NCBI GenBank assembly: GCA_013698495.1
Contig: JACCUV010000105.1
Span: 1-11,696, forward strand
Reading direction: 5' to 3'
Length of the DNA stretch: 11,696 bases
Source of the DNA: Chloroflexia bacterium
GTDB taxonomy: Bacteria > Chloroflexota > Chloroflexia > Thermomicrobiales > UBA6265
Shown piece after piece: positions 1-6,296 of this stretch. The notes under the pieces are model-generated. The model worked only from the letters and a program-made list of their open reading frames with translations. It was not told the origin of the DNA and made no database searches. A program made the position numbers and the translations under genes. Position 1 is the stretch's first letter. Each line of letters opens with the position of its first letter.

Positions 1-1747
1 TGCTGAGGAGACCAAGCGAGGTAGGACGAATCGCGGTTTCCGGGTCGAATCCGGAGCCGTCGTCCCGGATCGTGAGCCGCAACAAATCATCGGTTGTTTC
101 GAGGCGCACGAGCGCCTCGTCGGCGCCGGAGTGCCGCATCACATTGTGGAGCGCTTCCTGGACAATGCGATAGATGCCGAGACGAACCTCTGAGGTCAAG
201 GCGGGGGGTTCTTCCTCCAGGTCGAGCCGGACGTTGAGGCTGGTGCGCTGGATCGACCCAATATAGGCCTCGATCGCGGCGACGATCCCGAGATCGTCGA
301 GGTCAGGTGGGCGCAGGTCGAAGATGACGCCGTGAAGCTCGACCGTGGCACGTTCGAGCAAATGGTTCACACTGCCAAGCGCCGCCTCGCTTTCCTCGTG
401 AGCCGAGGAGCCATTGCTCATCTGGAGGGCTCGCGCCTGGTAGAGCGCGCCGGTAATCAGCGGCGACACCGCATCGTGAATTTCGCCGGCAATGCGGCGT
501 TGCTCGTCTTCCTGCAAACGCAGGGTGCGGCGCAACAGGTCGCGCATTTGCCGTGTCTGGCTTTCGCGCACAAACTGAACTTCTTCCAGACCCTGCACCT
601 GGCTCTCAAGCTGATTCGTCATTTCGGACATGGCGTTGCTGAGCGTGAGAATTTCGCCGCTGCCCATGGCCGCGATCTTGTTGCTGAAATCGCCCTTTTG
701 CATCGCCACCGCACGGTTCGCCAGCACCCGCAGCGGCCGGGCCGTGAGCTCGCCCATCACCACGGCGAGGGCGACAATCGCCAGTCCGGCAAGGACAAGG
801 AAGACGAATCCCTGAAACCAGAGCTGCTCCGCGTAGGAGCGGGGTGCGGGATTCATGACGAGCACCGCCCAGGTGTAGCTCTCGACGAGGATCGGTTGGA
901 AGACGCCGATCACGTCCGGGCCGGTCGCCGAGGAAGCCGAGAACTCGCCGGATTCCCCCGAGCGCGCCAACTCGATTGTCTCGGCATCGCCCGTCAGGAA
1001 GTCCGATTCTTCCCGCCGCAGACCGCTGGTGGCGAGGAACAGTTCGTCCGGCCTGACGACGCCGATTTCCGTTTCGCCGCGGGCCAGGGGGAACACCAGT
1101 TGTTCGAGCTGGTCGATTTGCAGCACAACTCCGAGCGCGCCGACGACCTGGCCCGGCGGAGTCGTTTCGGACTCAGCAGTATCTTCGGCGGTGATTTCGG
1201 GCGCGGTTTCGGCGGATTCCACCTCTACCGGAGTCTCCCCGTTTGTGCTCTCCGTCTCGGTGATCGTGATCACGGGCACGGTCAGGACGACAATCGCCGT
1301 GTCGTCGCTAACGTCCATCCTGGGGGAGAGCCTGACTTGCCGGTTGTCGGTAGTTTGGGCGAGTTGATCGGTGAGGCCCGCTAGCATGGCGGTGGGAGGA
1401 TTGGCGCTGGGGTAGACGACTTGCCCGGCGACATCGATCAGGAACAGATTGCTAAACTCGGATCGAGTCGTCGATGCCTGACCGAGCAGGTCATCGGCCG
1501 ATTCCGCGTCCATCGAGGTGATGTCCGGGTTGGTCGCGAGGCTCTCCATCGTCACGATGTTGCGCTCGAAGAACCCGCGGACCGACTGATCGACCATGCT
1601 GGCGATGGTGTAATCGTTGCTGATGAGTTGATCCGTGTTGCGCTCGATGCTGCGGTTCAGGAAAAAGCCCACCGTGCCGAATAACGGCACGAGGCACGCC
1701 AGGGAGAAGAGCACAAAGCGGGTGCGGAGCGACATTCGCTGGAACAT
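1..1747 (-). CDS. Membrane sensor histidine kinase, NarL/DesK class (partial, 3' end outside window)
   Basis: Sensor kinase that would autophosphorylate on His and pass the phosphate to a LuxR/NarL-type response regulator, probably encoded just beyond the left edge. Reading leftwards from ATG at 1747, 582 residues are visible. The first membrane segment is about residues 11-30, followed by an extracytoplasmic region of about 35-308 that looks like a dCache sensor (FLIDVAGQVVYPS). The second membrane segment is about 310-331, then a HAMP-like linker to about 385. The HisKA_3 box is EDEQRRIAGEIHDAVSP with His424. The ATPase domain has an N box (QEALHNVMRHSG, Asn535) and a G1 box (DDGSGFDP, Asp562), and the gene is cut in the G2 box (SLGLLS). 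An acidic Thr/Glu-rich stretch (about 161-199) interrupts the sensor. Pro429 replaces the usual Gln/His of the HDxxxQ motif. The start has no strong ribosome site, so Met5 is an alternative. Class is sure; signal is unknown. Confidence 0.93.
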   Translation of the reverse strand, partial: MFQRMSLRTRFVLFSLACLVPLFGTVGFFLNRSIERNTDQLISNDYTIASMVDQSVRGFFERNIVTMESLATNPDITSMDAESADDLLGQASTTRSEFSNLFLIDVAGQVVYPSANPPTAMLAGLTDQLAQTTDNRQVRLSPRMDVSDDTAIVVLTVPVITITETESTNGETPVEVESAETAPEITAEDTAESETTPPGQVVGALGVVLQIDQLEQLVFPLARGETEIGVVRPDELFLATSGLRREESDFLTGDAETIELARSGESGEFSASSATGPDVIGVFQPILVESYTWAVLVMNPAPRSYAEQLWFQGFVFLVLAGLAIVALAVVMGELTARPLRVLANRAVAMQKGDFSNKIAAMGSGEILTLSNAMSEMTNQLESQVQGLEEVQFVRESQTRQMRDLLRRTLRLQEDEQRRIAGEIHDAVSPLITGALYQARALQMSNGSSAHEESEAALGSVNHLLERATVELHGVIFDLRPPDLDDLGIVAAIEAYIGSIQRTSLNVRLDLEEEPPALTSEVRLGIYRIVQEALHNVMRHSGADEALVRLETTDDLLRLTIRDDGSGFDPETAIRPTSLGLLS

Positions 1748-1935
1748 GCGGTTGTCTTAGTCCTCACGCGTGCGGGACGCGGTCGAGTTCTGCTGTCACA
1801 TGGCTCACCTCGCCGTGACGACATCCGAAGTGTGTGGAACCAGGACCCCTCCCAGCGCCAACCTCGCCTTCAGCCAATGGAGTCGAAATGCGTGTGAGCG
1901 GCCACGGATGCAGTGGTGGATGGATTAGCCAGCCC

Positions 1936-1957
1936 GGTTCCTCAATGGTGAAGAACC
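1936..1957. repeat. Imperfect inverted repeat (possible operator or hairpin)
   Basis: GGTTC-c-TCA, a four-base centre ATGG, then TGA-a-GAACC. Eight of nine positions pair, with one C/A mismatch. It lies upstream of the oxidase gene and is not followed by a T run, so it is more likely a protein-binding site than a terminator. Confidence 0.4.
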
Positions 1958-1987
1958 CTCAACACTCAATTCTGACCGCAGTTGAGG
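1957..1987. repeat. Inverted repeat CCTCAAC / GTTGAGG
   Basis: Perfect 7-bp arms at 1957-1963 and 1981-1987, separated by 17 bp. The left arm begins at the last base of the preceding inverted repeat. The spacing is compatible with binding of a dimeric regulator to two turns of the helix; this role is inferred. Confidence 0.4.
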
Positions 1988-2015
1988 CCGCATACGATAT
2001 ACGTCCGGGACCCCA

Positions 2016-2028
2016 ATCGGTATCCGAT
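2016..2028. repeat. 13-bp palindrome ATCGGTATCCGAT
   Basis: Perfect 5-bp arms around TAT, about 200 bp upstream of the oxidase start. It is the third symmetric element in a 93-bp stretch and a candidate operator half-site pair. Confidence 0.35.
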
Positions 2029-2230
2029 CAGGCCTTGGGCGCGTTGCGTGCTGTTCGTGGGCGAAGTGTACGATTGTTCGGCGGTAGAACACAGGCAATG
2101 CTCTATGTGAATACCAATGCATAGTGCGGGAGGCAAATCTGTGCGACTCTGGCCGGAACAGCCGAGTTTCCAAACGGCGTTGGTTGAGACCGAACCTTCA
2201 CGTGCACACGCTCGAAGAGGAAAGACTTCA

Positions 2231-3379
2231 ATGAACCGCGCAGTCGTAGTCGGTGGCGGTGTGGTGGGCGCGAGCGCCGCGTTTCACCTGGCGCGAGCGG
2301 GCGTCGAGACGATCATGGTCGACCGCAAGGATCCCGGTCACGCCACGTTTGCCGGCGCCGGGATCATTTCGCCAGGCACAAGCACCCGACCGCTACCGGC
2401 ATTCTTCCCGTTTGCCCAGGTCGCGGTAGCCCACTACCCGGCGCTGATCGCCGCGTTGGCCGAAATCGGTCAAACCGATACGCGATACGAAGTCGTCGGC
2501 GAACTGATCCTCGCCATGGACGACGACGAACTCGCGAACCTGCTCGACTTGAGAGCGCTGTATGCTGAACGCCGGGCGGGCGGGATGCCCAACCTCGGCG
2601 CCGTCAGTGAGGTCGACAACGCCACGGCCAAACAGATGTTCCCGGCCCTGGCCGATATTCATGGAGCTCTGTATGTGCCTGAAGCCGCCAGAGTCGATGG
2701 CGATTGTCTCCGCAACGCTCTCGTCGCCGGCGCCCGAGCCCATGGCGCCGAAGTTCGCTACGGCGGCGCCTCGATCAAAGTCGAACGGGAGCGGGTGGTC
2801 GGTATCGAGCTCGATCGGGAGGTCATTGCAGCGGACGGTGTGGTGATTGCCACCGGCGCCTGGACGAACGCCCTGCTTTCCCCACTCGGGTTCGCTGTCG
2901 CCGTAGAACCGCAACGCGGCCAGATTCTGCACATCGAGCTGGGTGACGTCGACACCTCGCGCTGGCCGATTCTGGGCGGAACTGGCGATCAGTACATGCT
3001 GACGTTTGGCCCGAACCGAATCGTCTCGGGCGCGACTCGCGAAACAGGGTCCGGGTTCGATGTTCGGCTTACGGTCGAGGGCATGCAGTCGGTGTTCAAT
3101 CACGCGATGCGGGTCGCGCCGGGCGTCGGCAGTGGCACGGTTCGGGAAATCAGGATCGGTTTGCGACCGCTTTCGGCCGATGGTTTGCCCTACCTTGGCA
3201 TGGTTCCGGGGCACGTCAATCTCGTGCTGGCCACCGGCCACGGTCCGTCCGGGTTGCAACTCGGGCCGTATTCCGGTCTTGTCGCGGCCCAATTGTTGAC
3301 CGGCAACGAGGTCGAAGCAGATGTTGCGCCATTCGCGGTGGATCGGGATCCCGTCGCGAACAGCTACGTCGGACACTGA
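2231..3379 (+). CDS. FAD-dependent amino-acid oxidoreductase, DAO family (DadA / glycine oxidase-like)
   Basis: Predicted flavoenzyme that oxidises an amine or amino acid (D-amino acids, glycine or sarcosine are usual substrates in the family) to the imino acid, with electrons going to oxygen or a membrane acceptor. The 382-residue product has the N-terminal dinucleotide-binding fold VVGGGVVGAS (residues 6-15), with Asp31 at the end of the second strand to hold the FAD ribose. The second FAD motif is IATGAW (206-211). The C-terminal signature GLRPLSADGLPYLG (310-323) is typical of DAO enzymes. The length is normal for a single-subunit member. I chose ATG 2231 because GAGGAAAG lies 7 bp upstream and the fold starts at once; a longer frame from 2117 adds 38 unlike residues. 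It stands alone, with a stem-loop directly after the stop. Exact substrate cannot be read from the sequence. Confidence 0.92.
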   Translation: MNRAVVVGGGVVGASAAFHLARAGVETIMVDRKDPGHATFAGAGIISPGTSTRPLPAFFPFAQVAVAHYPALIAALAEIGQTDTRYEVVGELILAMDDDELANLLDLRALYAERRAGGMPNLGAVSEVDNATAKQMFPALADIHGALYVPEAARVDGDCLRNALVAGARAHGAEVRYGGASIKVERERVVGIELDREVIAADGVVIATGAWTNALLSPLGFAVAVEPQRGQILHIELGDVDTSRWPILGGTGDQYMLTFGPNRIVSGATRETGSGFDVRLTVEGMQSVFNHAMRVAPGVGSGTVREIRIGLRPLSADGLPYLGMVPGHVNLVLATGHGPSGLQLGPYSGLVAAQLLTGNEVEADVAPFAVDRDPVANSYVGH

Positions 3380-3412
3380 CTGACGACTAGCCTTTGGAGG
3401 CGTTGTCAGTTT
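3380..3412 (+). terminator. Stem-loop after the DAO-family gene, probable terminator
   Basis: CTGACGAC (3380-3387) pairs with GTTGTCAG (3402-3409), with one G-T pair. After a two-base TA bulge, GCCT pairs with AGGC around the loop TTGG. The stem totals 12 bp and starts directly after the TGA stop. The T run is short (TTT), so termination may be partial or Rho-assisted. Confidence 0.6.
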
Positions 3413-3421
3413 GCACAGCAG

Positions 3422-3432
3422 GAGGAATCCTG
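3422..3432 (+). repeat. Partial copy of GAGGAATCCTG element
   Basis: GAGGAATCCTG matches the right end of the intergenic repeat seen complete at 7207-7233, and eight of its bases match the copy at 4412-4444. Only the right part is present here, next to the oxidase terminator, so relatedness is tentative. Confidence 0.3.
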
Positions 3433-3435
3433 AGT

Positions 3436-3463
3436 TTTCCATGACCGCCGCTGACACTATAAT
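3436..3463 (+). promoter_or_regulatory. Sigma70-type promoter for the HAD gene
   Basis: A perfect -10 box TATAAT lies at 3458-3463. TTTCCA at 3436-3441 can act as the -35 box with a 16-bp spacer. Transcription would start near 3470, giving a leader of about 184 nt before the GTG start at 3654. Confidence 0.6.
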
Positions 3464-3468
3464 CTGAA

Positions 3469-3593
3469 CGATCCTCGCTGAAACACACTGAGAGAGACGG
3501 GCAATTGGGGATCGCACTGACAATGGGACGGGCGGACAGACCTGCACTTTTACCGATCAGATCCGTGACGTGACCGGCCGCCCGCCCCTACGA
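3469..3593 (+). other. Long structured leader of the HAD gene
   Basis: The predicted 5' leader contains CGATCC (3469-3474) complementary to GGATCG (3509-3514), and CGGGCGG (3529-3535) complementary to CCGCCCG (3578-3584). The second arm runs into CCCCTACGA (3585-3593), also seen at 4541-4549 beside another inverted repeat. I recognise no known riboswitch. The pairings could form regulatory RNA structure, or the right half may be a dispersed repeat. Confidence 0.35.
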
Positions 3594-3653
3594 CCGACGA
3601 CTCGGACCTTGCGACTCGCTCCGCCTTTTGCCGGTCGCTCTGAAAGGACAATC

Positions 3654-4424
3654 GTGACCTCACTCCCCAACAACGGCCCGATCCGGCTCGTGACCTTCGA
3701 CCTCTATGACACGCTGGTCGAGGCCGACCCTCCGCGGTGGGAGCGCTTCGCTTCCGCCGCGAACCGTGCGGGACTCCCCAGCGATGTCGACGCGTTTCGG
3801 GTCGCCGATCGCCTGGCGGAAGACTTCTACACGATCGAAAACGGCCAGGCGCCGATTCGCGATCGCGCGGCGGAGGACATCGAGGCATTTCGTATCGCCT
3901 ACACCGCGCGGATGCTCGAAGCGGCTGGTCTGCCCCACGACCTCGAAACGGCGCATCGCGTTCGCGAAATCTACGTCGGCGAGTTGGACGCCAGGAAGTG
4001 GCGATATCGCGTCTTCGACGATGTGACGCCAACTCTTGGCCTGCTGGAGGAACATGGCGTCAAACGCGCGATCGTCTCCAACGCCGATGCCGATGTCACC
4101 AACTTCTGCCTGCAGATGGGCTTCGCGAAACATATGGATTTGATCGTGACCTCGGCGCTCATCGGGTGGGAGAAACCCGATTCGCGCACCTTCTTCGCCG
4201 CCCTCGAACCGCTCGGCGTGACGCCAGCCGATGCAATCCACATCGGCGACCAGGCGCTTTCGGACGTCGCCGGCGCCCGCGCGATCGGGATGGGCGCGGC
4301 CCTGATCGACCGCTACGACCGTCATCGCGACGACGAACACGACGCCCTGCGGGTGACATCGCTGACTGCACTCGCCGAGATCGTCGTCGCGCACAACCGA
4401 CAATTCTTGTCTGTCATTCCGTAG
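3654..4424 (+). CDS. HAD-superfamily hydrolase (subfamily IA)
   Basis: Hydrolase of the haloacid dehalogenase superfamily, cytosolic, most likely a phosphatase on a small phosphorylated metabolite; a dehalogenase role is less likely. The 256-residue product has motif I TFDLYDTLV with nucleophile Asp16, motif II IVSNAD (Ser142), motif III Lys174 in GWEKPDSRTF, and motif IV HIGDQALSD (Asp199, Asp204). An alpha-helical cap fills residues 22-120, as in class C1. The residue two after the nucleophile is Tyr18, as in L-2-haloacid dehalogenases, but Asp19 follows and motif IV is of the phosphatase form. The GTG start at 3654 is supported by AAAGGA ending 5 bp upstream; an upstream extension to 3570 has no family match. 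The last codons and TAG stop fall in a repeat-like sequence. Substrate unknown. Confidence 0.88.
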   Translation: MTSLPNNGPIRLVTFDLYDTLVEADPPRWERFASAANRAGLPSDVDAFRVADRLAEDFYTIENGQAPIRDRAAEDIEAFRIAYTARMLEAAGLPHDLETAHRVREIYVGELDARKWRYRVFDDVTPTLGLLEEHGVKRAIVSNADADVTNFCLQMGFAKHMDLIVTSALIGWEKPDSRTFFAALEPLGVTPADAIHIGDQALSDVAGARAIGMGAALIDRYDRHRDDEHDALRVTSLTALAEIVVAHNRQFLSVIP

Positions 4425-4444
4425 GGTCAGCGACCGGAGGAATC
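4412..4444 (+). repeat. Intergenic repeat TGTCATTCCG ... GAGGAATC (copy 1)
   Basis: TGTCATTCCG (4412-4421) and GAGGAATC (4437-4444) flank a 15-bp centre. The same two blocks occur at 7207-7230 with a 6-bp centre. ATTCC and GGAAT are complementary, so the element can fold into a hairpin. It overlaps the last three codons and stop of the HAD gene. Confidence 0.55.
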
Positions 4445-4521
4445 TCTTCGCCGTGGCGAATTGTGTGCTGCTGCCGTTACTGCGGAAATGGAACGGATAC
4501 GCTCCTCCTCTTTGACCAATC

Positions 4522-4549
4522 GGGAGGGGACGCGGGTCCTCCCCTACGA
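4522..4549. repeat. Inverted repeat ending in CCCCTACGA at the end of the dehydrogenase gene
   Basis: GGGAGG (4522-4527) pairs with CCTCCC (4538-4543), with further inner pairing GGAC/GTCC possible. It lies directly after the TAG stop of the leftward dehydrogenase gene and runs into CCCCTACGA, a 9-bp block repeated at 3585-3593. It has no T run on either strand, so it is a weak terminator at best and looks more like a dispersed hairpin element. Confidence 0.45.
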
Positions 4550-5653
4550 ACGTCCTGGACCCTCGAACTCAATCACGCTCTTGATCCCGCCCGGCAAATC
4601 GCCGGTGGCGGCGAAAAGATCGTCGTTGGGTGAGAAGCGGTGGGTGATCATCGATGCCGCGAGGCCTGGCCACAACTCCTCGAAGCGTTCCAGACTGTCG
4701 ACCGCATTCGTGAAGTCCTCCCGCCCCGCATTCACGCTGCCAACCACAACCTTGTTCCCGGCGACGAGTGACCGGTTGATCTCCGCCGCAGGAACTTCCA
4801 TCGTGGAGTGACCGCCGGTCAGACTGAGCAACACGAGCACGCCGTTGTTCCCCAGTACGCCCATGCTCTCGAACACTACCGAACTCGCGCCGCTGCATTC
4901 GAGGATCAGGTCGATATTGGGGAGCATCGCCGCCAGTTCCGCGATCGATTGCTCATTCGTCGAGACGTAGGTTGCGCCGCACGACGCCACCAGCTCGGAA
5001 GCCGGGTTCGGGGAGCGCGTGCGGGCCACGGTGTGGACATCGACGCCCTTGCTCCGCAGCAACAGCGTGCCCAACAAGCCAATCGGGCCCGCGCCGACCA
5101 CGAGCGCCGTCCTCAGGTTCCAGTAATTGAGGCGGCGCTGAATCAGTTCGGCCTGGCGCACCGCCTTTTCGACAACGGTCAGCGGTTCGATCAGCGTCGC
5201 CACCGATTCCAGATAGTCGGGGACGGCGATCACCCACTGCTGGTGCTCGACAATCTTCTCCGCCATGAAGCCATGGGCACCGGCGATGCCGCGCTCGGTG
5301 TAGTTGCGGTCCAGGCACATGTCGGGTTGGCCCGCCACGCAGGCCGGGCAGTCGTCGGGCCGCCGGACCATGACCGTCACCAGGTCGCCAACCTTGAAAC
5401 CGGCAACCCTGGCGCCGACCTTGCTCACCCGGCCCGCAACTTCATGTCCGAGAATGAGTTCGGAAGAGCCGGCGGGAGGATGTCCGATTTCACCGCGGAT
5501 CAGCTCGCGGTCGGTGCCGCACACTCCCACCCGAATCACGGTGATTTCGACTTCGCCGGGTCCAGGCTCGGGGTGATCGAGCGTGGTCAGATGCACCTCG
5601 CCTGGGCGATTGGGCGAAATCGCAACGGCGCGAACGGAGTGTCGACTCGTCAT
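4544..5653 (-). CDS. Zinc-dependent medium-chain dehydrogenase, glucose 1-dehydrogenase type
   Basis: Predicted NAD(P)+-dependent sugar dehydrogenase, oxidising glucose or a similar aldose to the lactone in the cytosol (the entry to non-phosphorylative sugar breakdown in archaea with this family). The 369-residue product has the MDR zinc site Cys45 (VGVCGTD), His70-Glu71 (LGHEVAGRV) and Glu156 (IEPLTV). The GxGxxG cofactor loop is VVGAGPIG (185-192), followed by an Arg-rich HTVARTR that favours NADP+. The pattern RELIRGEIG and HGFMAEKIVE fits archaeal-type glucose dehydrogenases, as does the C-terminal part. The structural zinc lobe has only Cys102, Cys105 and Cys113; Pro99 sits where the first Cys is expected. 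The start at 5653 is set by GAGGGA ending about 9 bp upstream; the upstream frame to 6010 crosses rpsU and is not coding. Other polyol or alcohol substrates remain possible. Confidence 0.9.
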   Translation of the reverse strand: MTSRHSVRAVAISPNRPGEVHLTTLDHPEPGPGEVEITVIRVGVCGTDRELIRGEIGHPPAGSSELILGHEVAGRVSKVGARVAGFKVGDLVTVMVRRPDDCPACVAGQPDMCLDRNYTERGIAGAHGFMAEKIVEHQQWVIAVPDYLESVATLIEPLTVVEKAVRQAELIQRRLNYWNLRTALVVGAGPIGLLGTLLLRSKGVDVHTVARTRSPNPASELVASCGATYVSTNEQSIAELAAMLPNIDLILECSGASSVVFESMGVLGNNGVLVLLSLTGGHSTMEVPAAEINRSLVAGNKVVVGSVNAGREDFTNAVDSLERFEELWPGLAASMITHRFSPNDDLFAATGDLPGGIKSVIEFEGPGRS

Positions 5654-5702
5654 AATCGGCGTTCCCTCGGAGACTTGGCCAGCGCAGTGTAGACACCGCC
5701 CT

Positions 5703-5731
5703 ATTGAGACGCTCCCGGACCGTTTCGTCAA
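5703..5731 (-). promoter_or_regulatory. Possible promoter of the dehydrogenase gene
   Basis: On the minus strand, TTGACG (5731-5726) is 17 bp from CTCAAT (5708-5703). The -35 box matches 5 of 6 consensus bases and the -10 box 3 of 6. Transcription would start near 5697, giving a leader of about 45 nt. Confidence 0.35.
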
Positions 5732-5787
5732 TGCATGCCACTGGCTACGAGGCAATCGTCCGCTGGGCGGCTCGTCCTGGTATCGCG

Positions 5788-5793
5788 TATACT
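5788..5793 (+). promoter_or_regulatory. Likely -10 box of the rpsU promoter
   Basis: TATACT matches 5 of 6 consensus bases. No good -35 box lies 16-18 bp upstream. The predicted start, near 5800, is immediately before a hairpin with a T run. Confidence 0.45.
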
Positions 5794-5800
5794 TGCTCGT

Positions 5801-5824
5801 CCGAAGGCGACCTTCGGGGTTTTT
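5801..5824 (+). terminator. Terminator-shaped hairpin in the rpsU leader
   Basis: CCGAAGG (5801-5807) pairs perfectly with CCTTCGG (5811-5817) around CGA, followed by GG and five T. This is the form of an intrinsic terminator, though the stem is short (7 bp). No gene lies upstream on this strand, since the preceding gene points away. It sits at the predicted transcript start of rpsU, so it may be an attenuator, a 5' stabilising hairpin, or the end of an unseen small RNA. Confidence 0.6.
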
Positions 5825-5897
5825 GTGTGCCCGCCGGATTGGCGCGCGCATGAGACAAGCCATTTGACACACGCTTCGAAGGTGGTGATGAGCATTT

Positions 5898-6083
5898 ATG
5901 CGTGTTGAGCTTCGAGATTCCGAGAACTTTGAACAACTGTTGCGCCGATTCAACAAGGGTATCGAGCGATCCGGTATCATCCGTGAATATCGACGTGGAC
6001 TGCGGTTCATTAGCGTTCAGGAAGAGAATCGGGCCAAACGCCGCAAGGCCGAACGCCGTCGACGTCGCAACCAGGCCAAGTAG
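5898..6083 (+). CDS. rpsU: Small ribosomal subunit protein bS21
   Basis: Component of the 30S ribosomal subunit platform, near the 3' end of 16S rRNA, where bS21 aids initiation. The 61-residue product has the conserved core SENFEQLLRRFNKGIERSG (residues 8-26), then IIREYRR and a very basic Arg/Lys tail ending KAERRRRRNQAK. Length is normal for the family. The start is supported by AAGGTGGTGAT about 8-10 bp upstream, a near-complete match to the 16S anti-SD complement. A six-codon frame ATG AGC ATT TAT GCG TGT TGA (5888-5908) begins inside that site and overlaps the rpsU start out of frame; it is too close to the SD to be a strong start. The gene is alone, between a TATACT -10 box and an intrinsic terminator. 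Family assignment is secure. Confidence 0.96.
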   Translation: MRVELRDSENFEQLLRRFNKGIERSGIIREYRRGLRFISVQEENRAKRRKAERRRRRNQAK

Positions 6084-6133
6084 GGCTGGCGACCGCCGCT
6101 GACGTGCCGCGCAGACATCAAAACCACCATCAA

Positions 6134-6165
6134 CCGTCCCGGGCTCACGCCCTGGGGCGGTTTTT
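6134..6165 (+). terminator. rpsU: Intrinsic terminator of rpsU
   Basis: CCGTCCCGGG (6134-6143) pairs with CCCTGGGGCGG (6150-6160), with one G-T pair and one bulged T. Five T follow at 6161-6165. It is 50 bp after the rpsU stop. Confidence 0.85.
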
Positions 6166-6233
6166 GATTGAACCGTGCGGCTCGGGCTCGCCAGTTTGCC
6201 AGTCCTTCGGTAGGCTACGTTTGGAACCTGACC

Positions 6234-6262
6234 TTGACGTATTGCTGGCCAATGGCTACGGA
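6234..6262 (+). promoter_or_regulatory. Possible promoter of the D-aminopeptidase gene
   Basis: TTGACG (6234-6239) is followed after 17 bp by TACGGA (6257-6262). The -35 box is good (5 of 6) but the -10 box is weak. A promoter is expected here because the rpsU terminator lies just upstream. Confidence 0.35.
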
Positions 6263-6296
6263 TTGCCCGGCGCCAATTCACACCCCGAGGGAACAC

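Larger units (their letters stand above)
1748..2230. other. Intergenic region between divergent kinase and oxidase genes, with inverted repeats
   Basis: No convincing gene is visible in these 483 bp. An open frame of 96 codons (1834-2124) has no ribosome site and no recognisable product. The stretch contains three inverted repeats between 1936 and 2028. It must hold the promoters of both the leftward kinase and the rightward oxidase, but I find no clear -35/-10 pair for either. Confidence 0.6.

Noticed and set aside
332..1384. 350-codon open frame on the plus strand
   Set aside because: It is antisense to the histidine kinase, whose H, N and G1 boxes are intact in the minus frame; the plus-strand product is rich in His/Arg with no domain.
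1834..2124. 96-codon plus-strand frame in the kinase-oxidase gap
   Set aside because: No ribosome site, no family resemblance, and it covers the inverted-repeat cluster.
3480..3500. CTGAGA in the HAD leader, as in TPP riboswitches
   Set aside because: The other conserved TPP blocks (such as GATCTGG with TAATGCCAGCG) are absent, so the short match is chance.
2393..3547. 384-codon minus-strand frame
   Set aside because: Shadow of the DAO-family gene; the opposite frame carries the FAD-binding fold and DAO signature.
4808..5692. 294-codon plus-strand frame
   Set aside because: Antisense to the glucose-dehydrogenase-like gene, which has all catalytic zinc ligands and the cofactor loop.
5654..6010. 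N-terminal extension of the dehydrogenase to 6010
   Set aside because: It runs antisense through rpsU and its leader; the family-like sequence starts at 5653 behind a good ribosome site.
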